17,404 nucleotides of DNA from Deltaproteobacteria bacterium (GCA_019310665.1 JAFDDW010000005.1:1-17404), one strand, 5' to 3'; shown: positions 7,127-15,334, counted from the first letter of the stretch. The notes: generated by a model not told the origin, from the letters alone. Numbers and translations: made by a program.

Positions 7127-8560
7127 GTGGATACGAAACAACCGGAAGAAAAAATCAAACCGTTTCGCCTGGTTAAATATTTTACCTTCACCGGGCTGGT
7201 CGTTTTTTTTCTGGTTACGATCATTTTGTCGGTGCTCAACACCCACTGGATCAAAGCACTGCAGCGGCAGAAAAGCGAAGATTATGCCCACAGTCTTATC
7301 GAAAACCTCAATCATCAGGTGTTTATTCAGGTTATCATTCCCATGGGGGTAATGTTCGGAAAAGTTCAACTCAGCACACCCGAGCAGTTCGAGCGCATGG
7401 ACAAAGTCGTTCGCAGCACCCTGCATCGCTTCAAAGTCGAATCGCTCAATATTTATACGATGCAAAATACGATTGCCTACAGTTTTGATACGAATCTAAT
7501 CGGTCGTCAAAATTACGGCGGCACAGGTTATTTCCAGGCCCTTGAGGGTAAGATTACATCCCGACTGGTTCAACGGGGTAACATTTTTCAGATATCGCTG
7601 GGTTTTCCCAAAGAAGTCCGGTTAATCACATATGCACCGTTGCGTTTCGAACCGCAGCTGGCCAGGTTAACCGGACCGGTGTTGGGTGTGGTTGAAGTGG
7701 TACAGGATTTATCCGATGATTATCAGACCATTTTCAATATTCAGATTTTGGTTGTGATTACCTGTACCTTGCTGATGGGTGCTTTGCTGGTTGTACTGAT
7801 CTTTGTTGTCAAGCGTGGGGAGGGCATTATTCAAAAGCGGGCAATGGAAAGGCTGCGGTTGAAAGAGCGCTTGAGCCGGGCTGAACGGCTTTCTGCCTTA
7901 GGCGAAATGGCGGCCGGAATATCCCATGAGATTCGCAACCCTCTGGGGATTATTAGAAGTTCGGCCGAGCTTCTAAAAAAGAAAGTAACCAAATTTGATC
8001 CTTCGAACACCATTCCGGATATCATTGTGGAAGAAGCCAGTCGCCTCAATAATATTATTACCGGGTTTATTAATTTTGCCAAGCCCCGAAGCCCGGTTCT
8101 GAGTCCCTGTCGTGTTGAAGAGGTCATTGAAAAGAATATTACCTATCTATCCATACAGATCGAAGAAAATGGTTACAGCATCAATAAGAGCTATCAGAAC
8201 TCTTTACCGGAAGTTCAGGCCGACGCCGCCATGCTCTACCAGTCGTTTTTGAATATTTTTATCAATGCCATGCAGGCAATGCCCAATGGGGGAACCATCG
8301 ACGTTGCGATTCGTGCCGATGACAATATTGTTACGATCGATTTTGATGACGAGGGTCAGGGGATTGCCGACGAGGTTCTGGGAAAGATCTGGGATCCCTT
8401 TTTTACCACCAAGGAGATGGGTACAGGACTGGGTCTGGGCATCGTAAAAAACATCATTGAATCACATGGAGGCAGTATACAGATACTTAACCGGGAACAG
8501 GGCGGGGCGCGTGTAACCGTGGAATTACCAGTGGAACACCAAGAGCAAGAGGCGGATTAG
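7127..8560 (+). CDS. Membrane-bound sensor histidine kinase (NtrB/PilS-class)
   Basis: Inner-membrane sensor that autophosphorylates and passes phosphate to a response regulator, most likely the sigma-54 activator at 8698. With GTG at 7127 it has 477 residues; an in-frame TTG at 7121 is possible, but GGGA lies 9 nt before the GTG and only 3 nt before the TTG. Order: membrane helix (about 16-38), a periplasmic Cache-like sensor domain of about 160 residues, a second membrane helix (about 201-227), a HisKA dimerisation domain with ISHEIRNPLG (phospho-acceptor His near residue 267), then a HATPase domain with N-box FINAMQAMPNGG, G1 DDEGQGIAD, F-box WDPFFTTKE and G2 GTGLGLGIV. Two membrane helices differ from the six-helix PilS of Pseudomonas, so a PilS role is only inferred from location. 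Its ligand is unknown. Confidence 0.93.
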   Translation: MDTKQPEEKIKPFRLVKYFTFTGLVVFFLVTIILSVLNTHWIKALQRQKSEDYAHSLIENLNHQVFIQVIIPMGVMFGKVQLSTPEQFERMDKVVRSTLHRFKVESLNIYTMQNTIAYSFDTNLIGRQNYGGTGYFQALEGKITSRLVQRGNIFQISLGFPKEVRLITYAPLRFEPQLARLTGPVLGVVEVVQDLSDDYQTIFNIQILVVITCTLLMGALLVVLIFVVKRGEGIIQKRAMERLRLKERLSRAERLSALGEMAAGISHEIRNPLGIIRSSAELLKKKVTKFDPSNTIPDIIVEEASRLNNIITGFINFAKPRSPVLSPCRVEEVIEKNITYLSIQIEENGYSINKSYQNSLPEVQADAAMLYQSFLNIFINAMQAMPNGGTIDVAIRADDNIVTIDFDDEGQGIADEVLGKIWDPFFTTKEMGTGLGLGIVKNIIESHGGSIQILNREQGGARVTVELPVEHQEQEAD

Positions 8561-8565
8561 AAGCG

Positions 8566-8645
8566 GATTGCGGGATACGGGTTGCGAGTTACGGGTTGCT
8601 ACGGGTTGCGAGTTCCGGGTTACGCGTTGCGAGTTGCGAGTTTAA
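8566..8645 (+). repeat. Heptamer repeat array A
   Basis: Eleven consecutive 7-nt units with one 3-nt insertion (8601-8603). They resemble RGTTNCG: GATTGCG, GGATACG, GGTTGCG, AGTTACG, GGTTGCT, GGTTGCG, AGTTCCG, GGTTACG, CGTTGCG, AGTTGCG, AGTTTAA. The array fills most of the 137 nt between the kinase and regulator genes and does not encode protein. Confidence 0.85.
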
Positions 8646-8697
8646 ACGGATTGACTATTTTCTATTGAAGATTGAATAATTAAGGAATTCTTTCAAT

Positions 8698-10080
8698 ATG
8701 GAAACCATTTTAGTCGTTGATGATGAAAAAAATTATTTACGGGTACTCAGTGCGGTCTTGGAAGATGAAGACTATGAAGTGCTGACCGCCCAAGGTGGAC
8801 AGGAGGCGCTTGAAATCCTTCAGTCATCGGATCTTGATCTAATCCTTACCGACATGAAGATGCCTGCCATGAACGGCATCGAGCTGCTTGAAAAAATTAA
8901 GGTAATGGATCCGGATTTGCCGGTGATTATGATGACTGCCCACGGGACCATCGATAAAGCTGTCGAAGCCATGCAAAAAGGGGCCTACAGCTATGTTTTG
9001 AAACCCTTCGACAACGAGCGCCTGATTATTTATGTTAAAAAAGCCGTTGCCATGTACCAGGTGGTCAAGGAGAATCGGCGCTTGCGCGATGCTGTGGAAT
9101 CCCAGTATCGTTTCGGAAATTTCATCGGGAAAAGCAAGCCGGTTCGTGATGTTTTTGAAATGATTCGCAAAGTTGCCCCGTCAAATGTTACGGTGCTGGT
9201 TGAAGGCGAGAGTGGAACCGGTAAAGAGCTGGTGGCTAAATCCATTCATTTTAACAGCTCGCGTCGGGACAAACCGTTTATTGCGGTAAATTGTTCGGCA
9301 CTGGTCGAAAATTTGCTGGAAAGTGAGCTTTTTGGCCATGAAAAAGGAGCCTTTACCGGGGCGGTGGCCAAGAAGAAAGGGCGCTTTGAGTTGGCCGACA
9401 GCGGGACCCTGTTTCTCGATGAGATCGGGGAACTATCCCCGAACATCCAGGTGAAACTGCTGCGGGTGTTGCAGGAAAAAACATTTGAACGGGTTGGCGG
9501 GACGCGGACCATCGTCACGGACATACGGGTTATTGCCGCAACAAATAAAAATTTGAAAGAAGAAATGATCAACGGTCGTTTCCGGGAGGATTTATTCTAC
9601 CGGTTGAATGTGGTTCGGATCGTTTTGCCGCCGTTAAAACATCGCACAGAAGATATTCGTCTGCTGGTGAATCATTTTATTGATAAGTTTGCTTCCGAGC
9701 GCAAAGTGGACTTGCCCGTAAAAGGGGTCGATCAGGAAGTGGATCGGTTATTTTTTGATTACAGCTGGCCCGGAAATGTTCGCGAACTTGAAAATTTAAT
9801 CGAACGGGTCATGATTTTATGTCCCAATGATACGATACGGGTATCGGATCTGCCCACGGATTTCAGGGACAATGTACACAATGCCCTGCACCTGGACGGT
9901 ATCCCCGCCGCCGCCACCCTCTATGAAACCCTGGCCACAATTGAAAAAGCAATGATCGAAAGGGCCTTGAAAATGGCAGATAACGTTCAAGCCCATGCGG
10001 CGGCAATGCTCGGGATCGGCAAAAGCGGTCTGAATCAGAAAATAAAAAAATACAATCTGGATGTTGGCCCCAAACGTTGA
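8698..10080 (+). CDS. Sigma-54-dependent response regulator (NtrC family, PilR-like)
   Basis: Cytoplasmic transcription activator that uses ATP to open sigma-54 promoters when phosphorylated. The 460 residues contain a receiver domain (1-120) with acidic pocket Asp8/Asp9, phospho-acceptor Asp52 in LILTDMKMP, Thr80 and Lys102. The AAA+ domain (about 140-375) has Walker A GESGTGKE (170-177), the sigma-54-contacting GAFTGA loop (217-222), Walker B GTLFLDE (236-242) and RFREDLFYRLNVV. A C-terminal Fis-type helix-turn-helix contains AAAMLGIGKSGLNQKIKKY. AAGGA lies 11 nt before the ATG. The kinase ends 137 nt upstream, and the gap holds a heptamer array. Proximity to pilMNOPQ and to a sigma-54-like site at 6553 suggests a PilR role, but AtoC/ZraR-like regulators share this architecture. 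Confidence 0.95.
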   Translation: METILVVDDEKNYLRVLSAVLEDEDYEVLTAQGGQEALEILQSSDLDLILTDMKMPAMNGIELLEKIKVMDPDLPVIMMTAHGTIDKAVEAMQKGAYSYVLKPFDNERLIIYVKKAVAMYQVVKENRRLRDAVESQYRFGNFIGKSKPVRDVFEMIRKVAPSNVTVLVEGESGTGKELVAKSIHFNSSRRDKPFIAVNCSALVENLLESELFGHEKGAFTGAVAKKKGRFELADSGTLFLDEIGELSPNIQVKLLRVLQEKTFERVGGTRTIVTDIRVIAATNKNLKEEMINGRFREDLFYRLNVVRIVLPPLKHRTEDIRLLVNHFIDKFASERKVDLPVKGVDQEVDRLFFDYSWPGNVRELENLIERVMILCPNDTIRVSDLPTDFRDNVHNALHLDGIPAAATLYETLATIEKAMIERALKMADNVQAHAAAMLGIGKSGLNQKIKKYNLDVGPKR

Positions 10081-10084
10081 GCCA

Positions 10085-10774
10085 TCACCCTGATATTTCC
10101 TCCCTGACGATATCGATGTAAATGTAATCCGGATGGTCGGAAATTATCTTCTGATAAGCCGCTTTGCTTTTTTGGGGTTGTCCCAGTTTGTTGTAAAGTC
10201 GGCCTAGATGAAAAAGGGCTTCGTCTCGCAGGATCTGCCCCGGGGCTGTGGAGATTTTTTCAAAATAGCTGATCGCCTTTGAATATTCCTGTTGCTCTTC
10301 ATAGGCATAACCCAGACTGCTGAGGATCTGGCTATGAATCACCGGCTGTTTTTCAAAATCTTTCAGTGAGGTGTTATACAGATCGATGGCCTGTTGATAT
10401 TTACCGGCATCATAGCAGATATTCGCATACAGTAGCCTGGCAATTTTGCCACTGTGTTTGCCGCCATATTTTTGCAAGATGTTCTGAAAACCACTTGATA
10501 CGGCACCATAAACCGCAGCGGGTGTTTTTTCTACTTTCAAGCGGTTGTATTCAGTCAAACTTTGGTCCAACATGGCGGCGGCTTTATTTTCTGCCCGGAT
10601 TGAAAAAAAGCGAACACCTGAAATAATTACTACCAGCGCCAGGATAATTCCCAGCCCATAGGTGAGCTGATTTTTATGTTCGACGGCGAATTTAATTAAT
10701 TTACCCGATAGGGTCATAAACTCATCGGGTTCCTTCAAGAGCTCTTTGCGGGTTTTTTTTCTTTTTTTCGCCAT
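10085..10774 (-). CDS. Membrane-anchored tetratricopeptide repeat protein (YfgM-like)
   Basis: A 229-residue protein with a very basic cytoplasmic start (MAKKRKKTRK), one membrane helix (about 37-58) and a predicted periplasmic part with TPR-like helices (about 95-225), including YQQAIDLYNTSLKDF, YSKAISYFEKI and LGRLYNKLGQPQKSKAAYQKI. The layout resembles the TPR_21/YfgM family, whose members assist Sec-exported proteins, but other envelope scaffold roles are equally possible. A full AAGGAGGT lies at 10796-10789, 14 nt from the ATG, an unusually long spacing. The gene is downstream of the PfkB-type kinase on the same strand with heptamer array B between them. Its stop is only 4 nt from the stop of the response regulator on the opposite strand. 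Confidence 0.85.
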   Translation of the reverse strand: MAKKRKKTRKELLKEPDEFMTLSGKLIKFAVEHKNQLTYGLGIILALVVIISGVRFFSIRAENKAAAMLDQSLTEYNRLKVEKTPAAVYGAVSSGFQNILQKYGGKHSGKIARLLYANICYDAGKYQQAIDLYNTSLKDFEKQPVIHSQILSSLGYAYEEQQEYSKAISYFEKISTAPGQILRDEALFHLGRLYNKLGQPQKSKAAYQKIISDHPDYIYIDIVREEISG

Positions 10775-10821
10775 AATTGCGTTTTCTTACCTCCTTAGTG
10801 AAACTACATTTTTTCCTTTTT

Positions 10822-10863
10822 ATTTCGAATTCCGAATTCCGCATTCCCACTTCCGAATTCCAC
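10822..10863 (+). repeat. Heptamer repeat array B
   Basis: Six consecutive 7-nt units: ATTTCGA, ATTCCGA, ATTCCGC, ATTCCCA, CTTCCGA, ATTCCAC. They lie between the PfkB-type kinase stop (10871) and the TPR gene start (10774), within what is probably one transcription unit. Confidence 0.85.
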
Positions 10864-10870
10864 TATGCTC

Positions 10871-11869
10871 CTACTCCAACAGTTTTTTTATCCTCTCCCA
10901 TCCCTCATCCGGGATAACGGCTCCGACTACCTGGCAAACCTCATAGCCGCATGCCGAGCCTAACTGTCCGCACTTCTCAAGTGAGTAACCATTCACCAGG
11001 CCAAAAAGAAAACCGGCGGCCCACAGATCACCGGCGCCGGTAGTGTCCAGTGCCGTTCCGTCGCCCATCGAATTGATATCAACCCGTTTTGAGTCGTGCG
11101 ATATGTGGCTGCCACGGGGGCCAACCTTAAGAACTGCGATATTCGCACTTTGCGAAAGCGCTCTAAAAGCGAGGCCTTCATCCGCATGCCCGGTATAGGC
11201 ACGGGCTTCATCTTCGTTGGCCATGAGGATGTCGACGTAATCTGCAACGAGTTTATCTAACAGCTCCTTTGACTGCTCAACGACTGTAAAGCTGGCCAGA
11301 TCCATCGAAATCACAGCGCCGGCTTCTTTAGCAGCGGCCAGTGCGGTTTGAATCAGATCCGGGTTAAACAACAGGTAACCTTCGATGTGGACGACGGCGG
11401 CGCCTTGAAAGCTTTTGGCCGATATGTCTTCCGGGCGGGTTTCCGCCGATGCGCCCAGGTAGGTGAACATGGTGCGCTGAGCATCAGGTGTTATGATAGA
11501 TAAAACCCGCCCGGTGGGCAAATCGGATCGAAGTAAAGCGGGTGTCACGTCCTGTTTGCTGAGATCGATTTCATATTGCCGGCCCCAATGGTCGTTTCCG
11601 CATTGGCCGACAAAGCGAGCCTTACCGCCGAGTTTGCCGACGCCAACGATGGTATTACAGGCTGATCCACCCGGAACGATGGTGGCTGTACCGGAACTCA
11701 TTGCCAGGGTGTGCTCAATCCAGGTATTATCCACCAAGGTCATTCCGCCTTTGACCGCGCCGGTTTTTTCCAAAAATTCATCTTTTTCGTGAATAAGGAT
11801 GTCCACCAGTGCTGAGCCGATTCCAACAATCAGTTGCCTGTTATTTTGGATGAATCTTAAATCAGCCAT
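10871..11869 (-). CDS. PfkB-family carbohydrate/nucleoside kinase, adenosine kinase-like
   Basis: Cytoplasmic ribokinase-fold enzyme that phosphorylates a sugar or nucleoside with ATP. From the ATG at 11869 it has 332 residues, a normal family length. The N-terminus shows the substrate-binding fold GIGSALVDILI and the glycine-rich GGSACNTIVGVGKLGGKARFVG (two adjoining pieces). PfkB signature 2 DTTGAGD sits at about 275-281 with the catalytic base Asp281. The sequence pattern is closest to bacterial adenosine kinase-like members; substrate is inferred. A GTG at 11878 overlapping the SH3b gene stop by 4 nt (GTGA) is an alternative start, but GGTGA 6 nt before the ATG favours 11869. It directly follows the SH3b-domain gene. 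Confidence 0.93.
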   Translation of the reverse strand: MADLRFIQNNRQLIVGIGSALVDILIHEKDEFLEKTGAVKGGMTLVDNTWIEHTLAMSSGTATIVPGGSACNTIVGVGKLGGKARFVGQCGNDHWGRQYEIDLSKQDVTPALLRSDLPTGRVLSIITPDAQRTMFTYLGASAETRPEDISAKSFQGAAVVHIEGYLLFNPDLIQTALAAAKEAGAVISMDLASFTVVEQSKELLDKLVADYVDILMANEDEARAYTGHADEGLAFRALSQSANIAVLKVGPRGSHISHDSKRVDINSMGDGTALDTTGAGDLWAAGFLFGLVNGYSLEKCGQLGSACGYEVCQVVGAVIPDEGWERIKKLLE

Positions 11870-11874
11870 TGATA

Positions 11875-12306
11875 TCACCAGACGAGGGAATCGTGGATCC
11901 AGCCCCTGTCCCCATCGGCGTGCTCGATATTCAGCCAGTGCCCCTTGCTTTTGAGAACCTTAAACGGAATTCCTTTTTCAACGGTAAACAGGATTTTTTC
12001 CTTTGTACTGGGTTTGGAGCGGACGTTGCAAAGATCTTTTTTAGTAATGACCGCTTTTAACTTTCCGACCAGCGATTTGTGCACCCAACCGGTATCTTTT
12101 TCAAAGTCCCGAAATTGATACCAAGAGCCCGATTTTTTAATTACAAATATGGGGTAGTATTTTTCTACCTTCCACAATATGTCGGAGTTAGTAGCGGGTC
12201 CGGAACGAATATTGGCCACCGGGGCAACAATGGTCAACCGTTCCGCCATGGCGGTTCCGGCCATAATGACAATCAGGAAACTTAAAAATAGCGAATAGGG
12301 TTTCAT
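11875..12306 (-). CDS. Exported protein with two bacterial SH3 (SH3b) domains
   Basis: A 143-residue secreted or periplasmic protein. It has a signal peptide (1-21, predicted cleavage after GTAMA before ERLTIV) and two SH3b repeats, about 24-80 and 84-143. Each has the hallmark pattern of an N(I/V)RSGP or NVRSKP turn, a K-x-W surface strand (GSWYQF, GHWLNI) and a closing GW(V/I)H. SH3b domains usually bind cell-wall peptides or ligands. There is no catalytic domain, so it may be a wall-binding or inhibitor-like protein. No good ribosome-binding site is visible before the ATG. The stop precedes the kinase start by only a few bases, so the two are probably co-expressed despite unrelated predicted functions. 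Confidence 0.88.
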   Translation of the reverse strand: MKPYSLFLSFLIVIMAGTAMAERLTIVAPVANIRSGPATNSDILWKVEKYYPIFVIKKSGSWYQFRDFEKDTGWVHKSLVGKLKAVITKKDLCNVRSKPSTKEKILFTVEKGIPFKVLKSKGHWLNIEHADGDRGWIHDSLVW

Positions 12307-12404
12307 GATGATGAATTTATCTGCTTTTCATTGAAAGGAAGTAAAAGGTTAAGGGCCTATCGGCCCAAGCGGTTACCAAACACATCCACGAATCCGCGAG
12401 CTGT

Positions 12405-12434
12405 CTGAGATTTGAATCCGCATCTAAATCTCAG
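12405..12434. terminator. Perfect 9-bp hairpin between two minus-strand genes
   Basis: CTGAGATTT (12405-12413) and AAATCTCAG (12426-12434) are perfect inverted repeats around a 12-nt loop. It lies downstream of the phosphatase gene and upstream of the SH3b gene. A weaker GGGCC/GGCCC hairpin is at about 12353-12366. There is no T-run on either side, so it is not a standard intrinsic terminator. It may stabilise the mRNA 3' end or be a regulatory site. Confidence 0.35.
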
Positions 12435-12487
12435 CGCTGGTTATTAAGAATGGTATTGGAATCCTCTGTAATTTGTCAAACAAAAGT

Positions 12488-13123
12488 TTAGGCTGTATAA
12501 AATTCAAGATCAGGCAATTGAACACAGGTCAGTGCATTACCATATACTGCCCCGGTATCAATACCAACCTTATTGGATTCCACCAAGGGCTCACCCAGTG
12601 GGGTGTGGCCGAAAATTACCGTTTTGCCGAAGTCGTATCGAGTATAGAGAAATTTATCGCGGATCCATAGCAGGTCTTCTGTATCCTGGGATTCCAGTGA
12701 CACTTTGGGTCGAAGACCGGCATGAACAAAAATGTAATCTTCGGTTTCGTGAATGAGTCTCAATGATTTAAAAAATGCCATGTGTTCAGGGGGAATCGGA
12801 TGGGTTCCGGTTTGAGCCGACTTGCTCAAGTAGCTGTCGAGGGTTTGTTGCCCGCCGTTTAGCAGATAAGTGAAGCGGTCGGTGCCGTCCAGATATTTTT
12901 CAAGCATATCTTCATGGTTGCCTTTTAAAAAGATGATACCCGGTACACGCTTTTTTAATTTTATCAGATAATCAACGACTTCAACCGATTGGGTCCCCCG
13001 GTCAATATAGTCGCCCATAAACACCAGGGTGTCCCGTTTAAAATCGATGGGAATTTTTTCCATCAGCGTTAACAGTTGATCGTAGCAACCGTGGATATCC
13101 CCTATGGCGTATATTTTGCTCAT
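12488..13123 (-). CDS. PPP-family metallophosphatase (serine/threonine phosphatase or ApaH-like)
   Basis: Cytoplasmic dinuclear metal phosphoesterase of 211 residues. All signature motifs are present: GDIHG (8-12), GDYIDRG (37-43), GNHED (68-72), FVHAG (132-136) and FGHTP (171-175). These supply the metal ligands and catalytic His of the PPP superfamily. The length and the GDYIDRG version fit bacterial PrpA/PrpB-type protein phosphatases and symmetrical Ap4A-hydrolase-like members; the sequence does not decide the substrate. The gene starts 58 nt after the radical SAM gene on the same strand. A hairpin follows its 3' end. Confidence 0.92.
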   Translation of the reverse strand: MSKIYAIGDIHGCYDQLLTLMEKIPIDFKRDTLVFMGDYIDRGTQSVEVVDYLIKLKKRVPGIIFLKGNHEDMLEKYLDGTDRFTYLLNGGQQTLDSYLSKSAQTGTHPIPPEHMAFFKSLRLIHETEDYIFVHAGLRPKVSLESQDTEDLLWIRDKFLYTRYDFGKTVIFGHTPLGEPLVESNKVGIDTGAVYGNALTCVQLPDLEFYTA

Positions 13124-13181
13124 TAATCACTCGTAAAATGAAACTCATGAAAAATCAATTTCGTGACTATCTCTCGGTTGG

Positions 13182-14117
13182 TTACCTATCCATAAGCCCG
13201 CGATGTGGTTGATCCAGACGTTGGATGCCTTCTTCTTCGGCTGCCTGGACCGCGCTTTGAAAATCCCCGGGCGAAAGAGGCGAATCAAGCCCGTTTACCT
13301 CGGCCGCTCTGCCGCAGGGTCGATATTGCGACATAACGTTGACATAGCTTGCGGGAGATATTTTTCGGGCAATAAATCGCATGACTTCACGGGTTCCCGC
13401 CAGGCTCCCGGGTAATACCAGGTGACGGATTAACAGTCCGCGCCGGGCAATACCGGCATCATCAATTTTCAAATCTCCCACCTGCCGATGCATTTCAGCC
13501 AGGGCTCGGCGGGTCACCTCCGGATAATCACCGGCCTGGCAGCTGCTTGCGGCAACTTGCGGATCCCAAAATTTAAAATCCGGCATATAAATATCAAATA
13601 CACCGTCAAGTAATTTTAAAGTTGACACGCGATCATAACCACCGGTGTTATAAACCAGAGGAATCGAAAGCCCGTGTCGGGCAGCAATTTCAACGGCGGC
13701 CAGGATTTGGGGCACGACATGCGACGGCGTAACGAAATTAATATTGTGGCAGCCCTGATTTTGCAGCGCGAGCATCAAGCCTGCCAGTTCCTCATTTGTT
13801 AACTCCCGCCCCTGGCCCTGGTGACTGATATCAAAGTTCTGGCAAAATAAGCACAGCAGATTGCAATGGGTAAAAAAAATGGTGCCGGAACCGTGGGTTC
13901 CGACCAGCGGTTCCTCTTCTCCAAAATGCGGATTGTAGCTGGACACCCAGGAGAGGCTGGCGGTATTGCAGAACCCCGTTTCGCCGGCAAGCCGGTCAAC
14001 GCCGCATTTTCTGGGGCAAAGCGTGCACGATTTCAAAAGGCTGTATGCTTTGGCTGCTTTTTCCTTGAGCAAGCCCTTTTCAAGGGTCCTGATATAAGAA
14101 GGTTCATCTGGAATCAT
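13182..14117 (-). CDS. Radical SAM protein related to pyruvate formate-lyase activating enzymes (COG1313, PflX-like)
   Basis: A 311-residue radical S-adenosylmethionine protein. The cluster-binding motif CNLLCLFC (Cys85, Cys89, Cys92) is the canonical CxxxCxxC. Upstream, four cysteines (31, 34, 38, 50) in CTLCPRKCGVDR...GFC form the second metal-binding region characteristic of COG1313, the PflX-like PflA homologues. The TIM-barrel part includes NINFVTPSHVVPQIL and YNTGGYDRVSTLKLLDGVFD (two pieces). The true substrate of this family is not established. No glycyl radical enzyme is nearby. The ribosome-binding site is weak. It starts 47 nt after the Fur-FeoA gene, so an oxygen- or iron-linked setting is plausible but only inferred. 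Confidence 0.92.
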   Translation of the reverse strand: MIPDEPSYIRTLEKGLLKEKAAKAYSLLKSCTLCPRKCGVDRLAGETGFCNTASLSWVSSYNPHFGEEEPLVGTHGSGTIFFTHCNLLCLFCQNFDISHQGQGRELTNEELAGLMLALQNQGCHNINFVTPSHVVPQILAAVEIAARHGLSIPLVYNTGGYDRVSTLKLLDGVFDIYMPDFKFWDPQVAASSCQAGDYPEVTRRALAEMHRQVGDLKIDDAGIARRGLLIRHLVLPGSLAGTREVMRFIARKISPASYVNVMSQYRPCGRAAEVNGLDSPLSPGDFQSAVQAAEEEGIQRLDQPHRGLMDR

Positions 14118-14164
14118 TTCATACTATCAACTTAAATATTGCAAATAATGTATAGAATTACACA

Positions 14165-14845
14165 TTACGGATTATCTTGTTCGACCATTATTTTTTCAGC
14201 CAGGCCCCGTCCCAGCACATAGCGTTTTGAATCAGCTGCGATGGCCAATTGTCCGTAGCCGTTATTGGTAATTATCTCAATTCGATCGCCCTTTCGCAAA
14301 CCCATGGTCAACAGCCTCATTTTAAAGCCTGCGCCACCCCTGGTTTCTCTGATGACGAGTCGTTGCCCCGGTTTGGCCACAGTCAGCGGCATTAGCTGTA
14401 TCTGGTCTTGGAGGCAGTCATTACAGATTCCGTAAATTTCCAACCGATGTTGCAGCATGTGAAACCCATTGGCTGCAGCGATCTTAATCTGCAATTGCTC
14501 GATCTGTTCTTCTTCGAATTCCAGAATTTTTCGGCATTTCGTGCAGATCATGTGATCATGGTGTTGACCCAGGTGCCGGTGTTCATAGCGAATCACACCA
14601 TTATCAAAACGGCTTTGGTGGGCAAACCCGAATCGACACATTAATTGAAGTGTTTCGCGGACTAATTCCGGTTCCAGTTCCCAGCCGTTTTTTTCAAGCA
14701 GCTGAACTACCTCCTCGACGGTAACGTGCTTTTCAGTTTGCAAGAAAGCCTCTAAAACTTTGAACCGAGCTTCGAAATTGTCGATATGTTCCTGTTTAAA
14801 CAGCTTTTTGAACTGCTGTTTTTCTTGAATGTGTACCTGTTTCAT
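14165..14845 (-). CDS. Fur-family metalloregulator fused to a C-terminal FeoA domain
   Basis: A 226-residue predicted iron-responsive regulator joining two domains. Residues 1-150 form a Fur protein: a winged helix (about 20-85), then HHDHMICTKC (95-104), EFEEEQIEQ, an HxxxH-type segment near 129-133 and CNDC (141-144). Both CxxC pairs for structural zinc and the usual His/Asp/Glu sensing ligands are present. Residues 151-224 are a FeoA/SH3-like domain (LTVAKPGQRLVI, RLLTMGLRKGDRIEII, KRYVLGRGLAEKIMV). DtxR/IdeR regulators carry a similar C-terminal domain; in Fur this is uncommon. The recognition helix ELVRETLQLM lacks the Tyr-Arg pair seen in the usual TVYRTL motif, so the DNA site may differ from a classic Fur box. 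The gene follows fmdB by 72 nt. No clear Fur box is visible upstream. Confidence 0.92.
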   Translation of the reverse strand: MKQVHIQEKQQFKKLFKQEHIDNFEARFKVLEAFLQTEKHVTVEEVVQLLEKNGWELEPELVRETLQLMCRFGFAHQSRFDNGVIRYEHRHLGQHHDHMICTKCRKILEFEEEQIEQLQIKIAAANGFHMLQHRLEIYGICNDCLQDQIQLMPLTVAKPGQRLVIRETRGGAGFKMRLLTMGLRKGDRIEIITNNGYGQLAIAADSKRYVLGRGLAEKIMVEQDNP

Positions 14846-14917
14846 TTTTCCATCTGCGGGATAATTTTTGGGTCTAACAAATTTTATATTTTCGGATATT
14901 TATAGAATGTCTCATAA

Positions 14918-15163
14918 CTATTGGCTGTGCCCGGGGATGTCGTAAGTCGTGCAGGTTCCGCTCGGACAGGATCGGGTTTGCGATTGGGCAGATTCTCCTT
15001 TTGGGGAAGCGTCACCCATGGAATGGCACGAAGCACTCATTACCCGTTCCAACTCTTCGGATTTGCATTTGGGACATCTGAGTTCTATCTGCTCTTCCTG
15101 GTTTCTTAACAAAAATTCAAAACAGTCATTGCATTTCAAACACCTAAATTCATATATCGGCAT
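14918..15163 (-). CDS. FmdB-family zinc ribbon protein
   Basis: An 81-residue small protein. The FmdB zinc ribbon occupies residues 1-45: MPIYEFRCLKC with Cys8/Cys11, the extra Cys14, then CPKC (Cys30/Cys33) and the conserved ERVMSA. The remainder is a low-complexity tail with two further cysteines (SCPSGTC). The family is a putative regulator, named after a gene near formamidase; its precise role is not settled. AAAGGA lies 8 nt before the ATG, a good ribosome-binding site. It heads the minus-strand series containing the Fur-FeoA gene, so a redox or metal-linked role is possible. Confidence 0.92.
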   Translation of the reverse strand: MPIYEFRCLKCNDCFEFLLRNQEEQIELRCPKCKSEELERVMSASCHSMGDASPKGESAQSQTRSCPSGTCTTYDIPGHSQ

Positions 15164-15257
15164 GTTGGGTTTCCTTTACCTCGAGATTTTCTAGTTTAAT
15201 TTTTTAATATTGTTTATTTTACGAGGATTGTCAAGAAATTGGTATATCTGCATCGAG

Positions 15258-15306
15258 TCCATTAAAAAAAGTGACAGAGCCCAATATCGGACTTAATTTT
15301 AATGGA
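15258..15306. promoter_or_regulatory. 10-bp inverted repeat over a possible start codon
   Basis: TCCATTAAAA (15258-15267) and TTTTAATGGA (15297-15306) are perfect inverted repeats in the divergent promoter region between fmdB and the GNAT-type gene. The right arm contains the ATG at 15302, an upstream in-frame alternative start. It may be a protein-binding site or mRNA hairpin; with only A/T-rich arms, chance is also possible. Confidence 0.35.
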
Positions 15307-15334
15307 GTTATCGAATGTATCCGGTGGTGACCTT

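Noticed and set aside
8566..8645. Heptamer array as a degraded coding extension of the kinase
   Set aside because: The kinase has a clear stop at 8558-8560 and a complete HATPase domain. A 7-nt period with a 3-nt insertion is not compatible with maintained coding.
13866..14135. Plus-strand open frame opposite the radical SAM gene
   Set aside because: It is antisense to the cysteine motifs of a well-supported gene, with no independent coding features.
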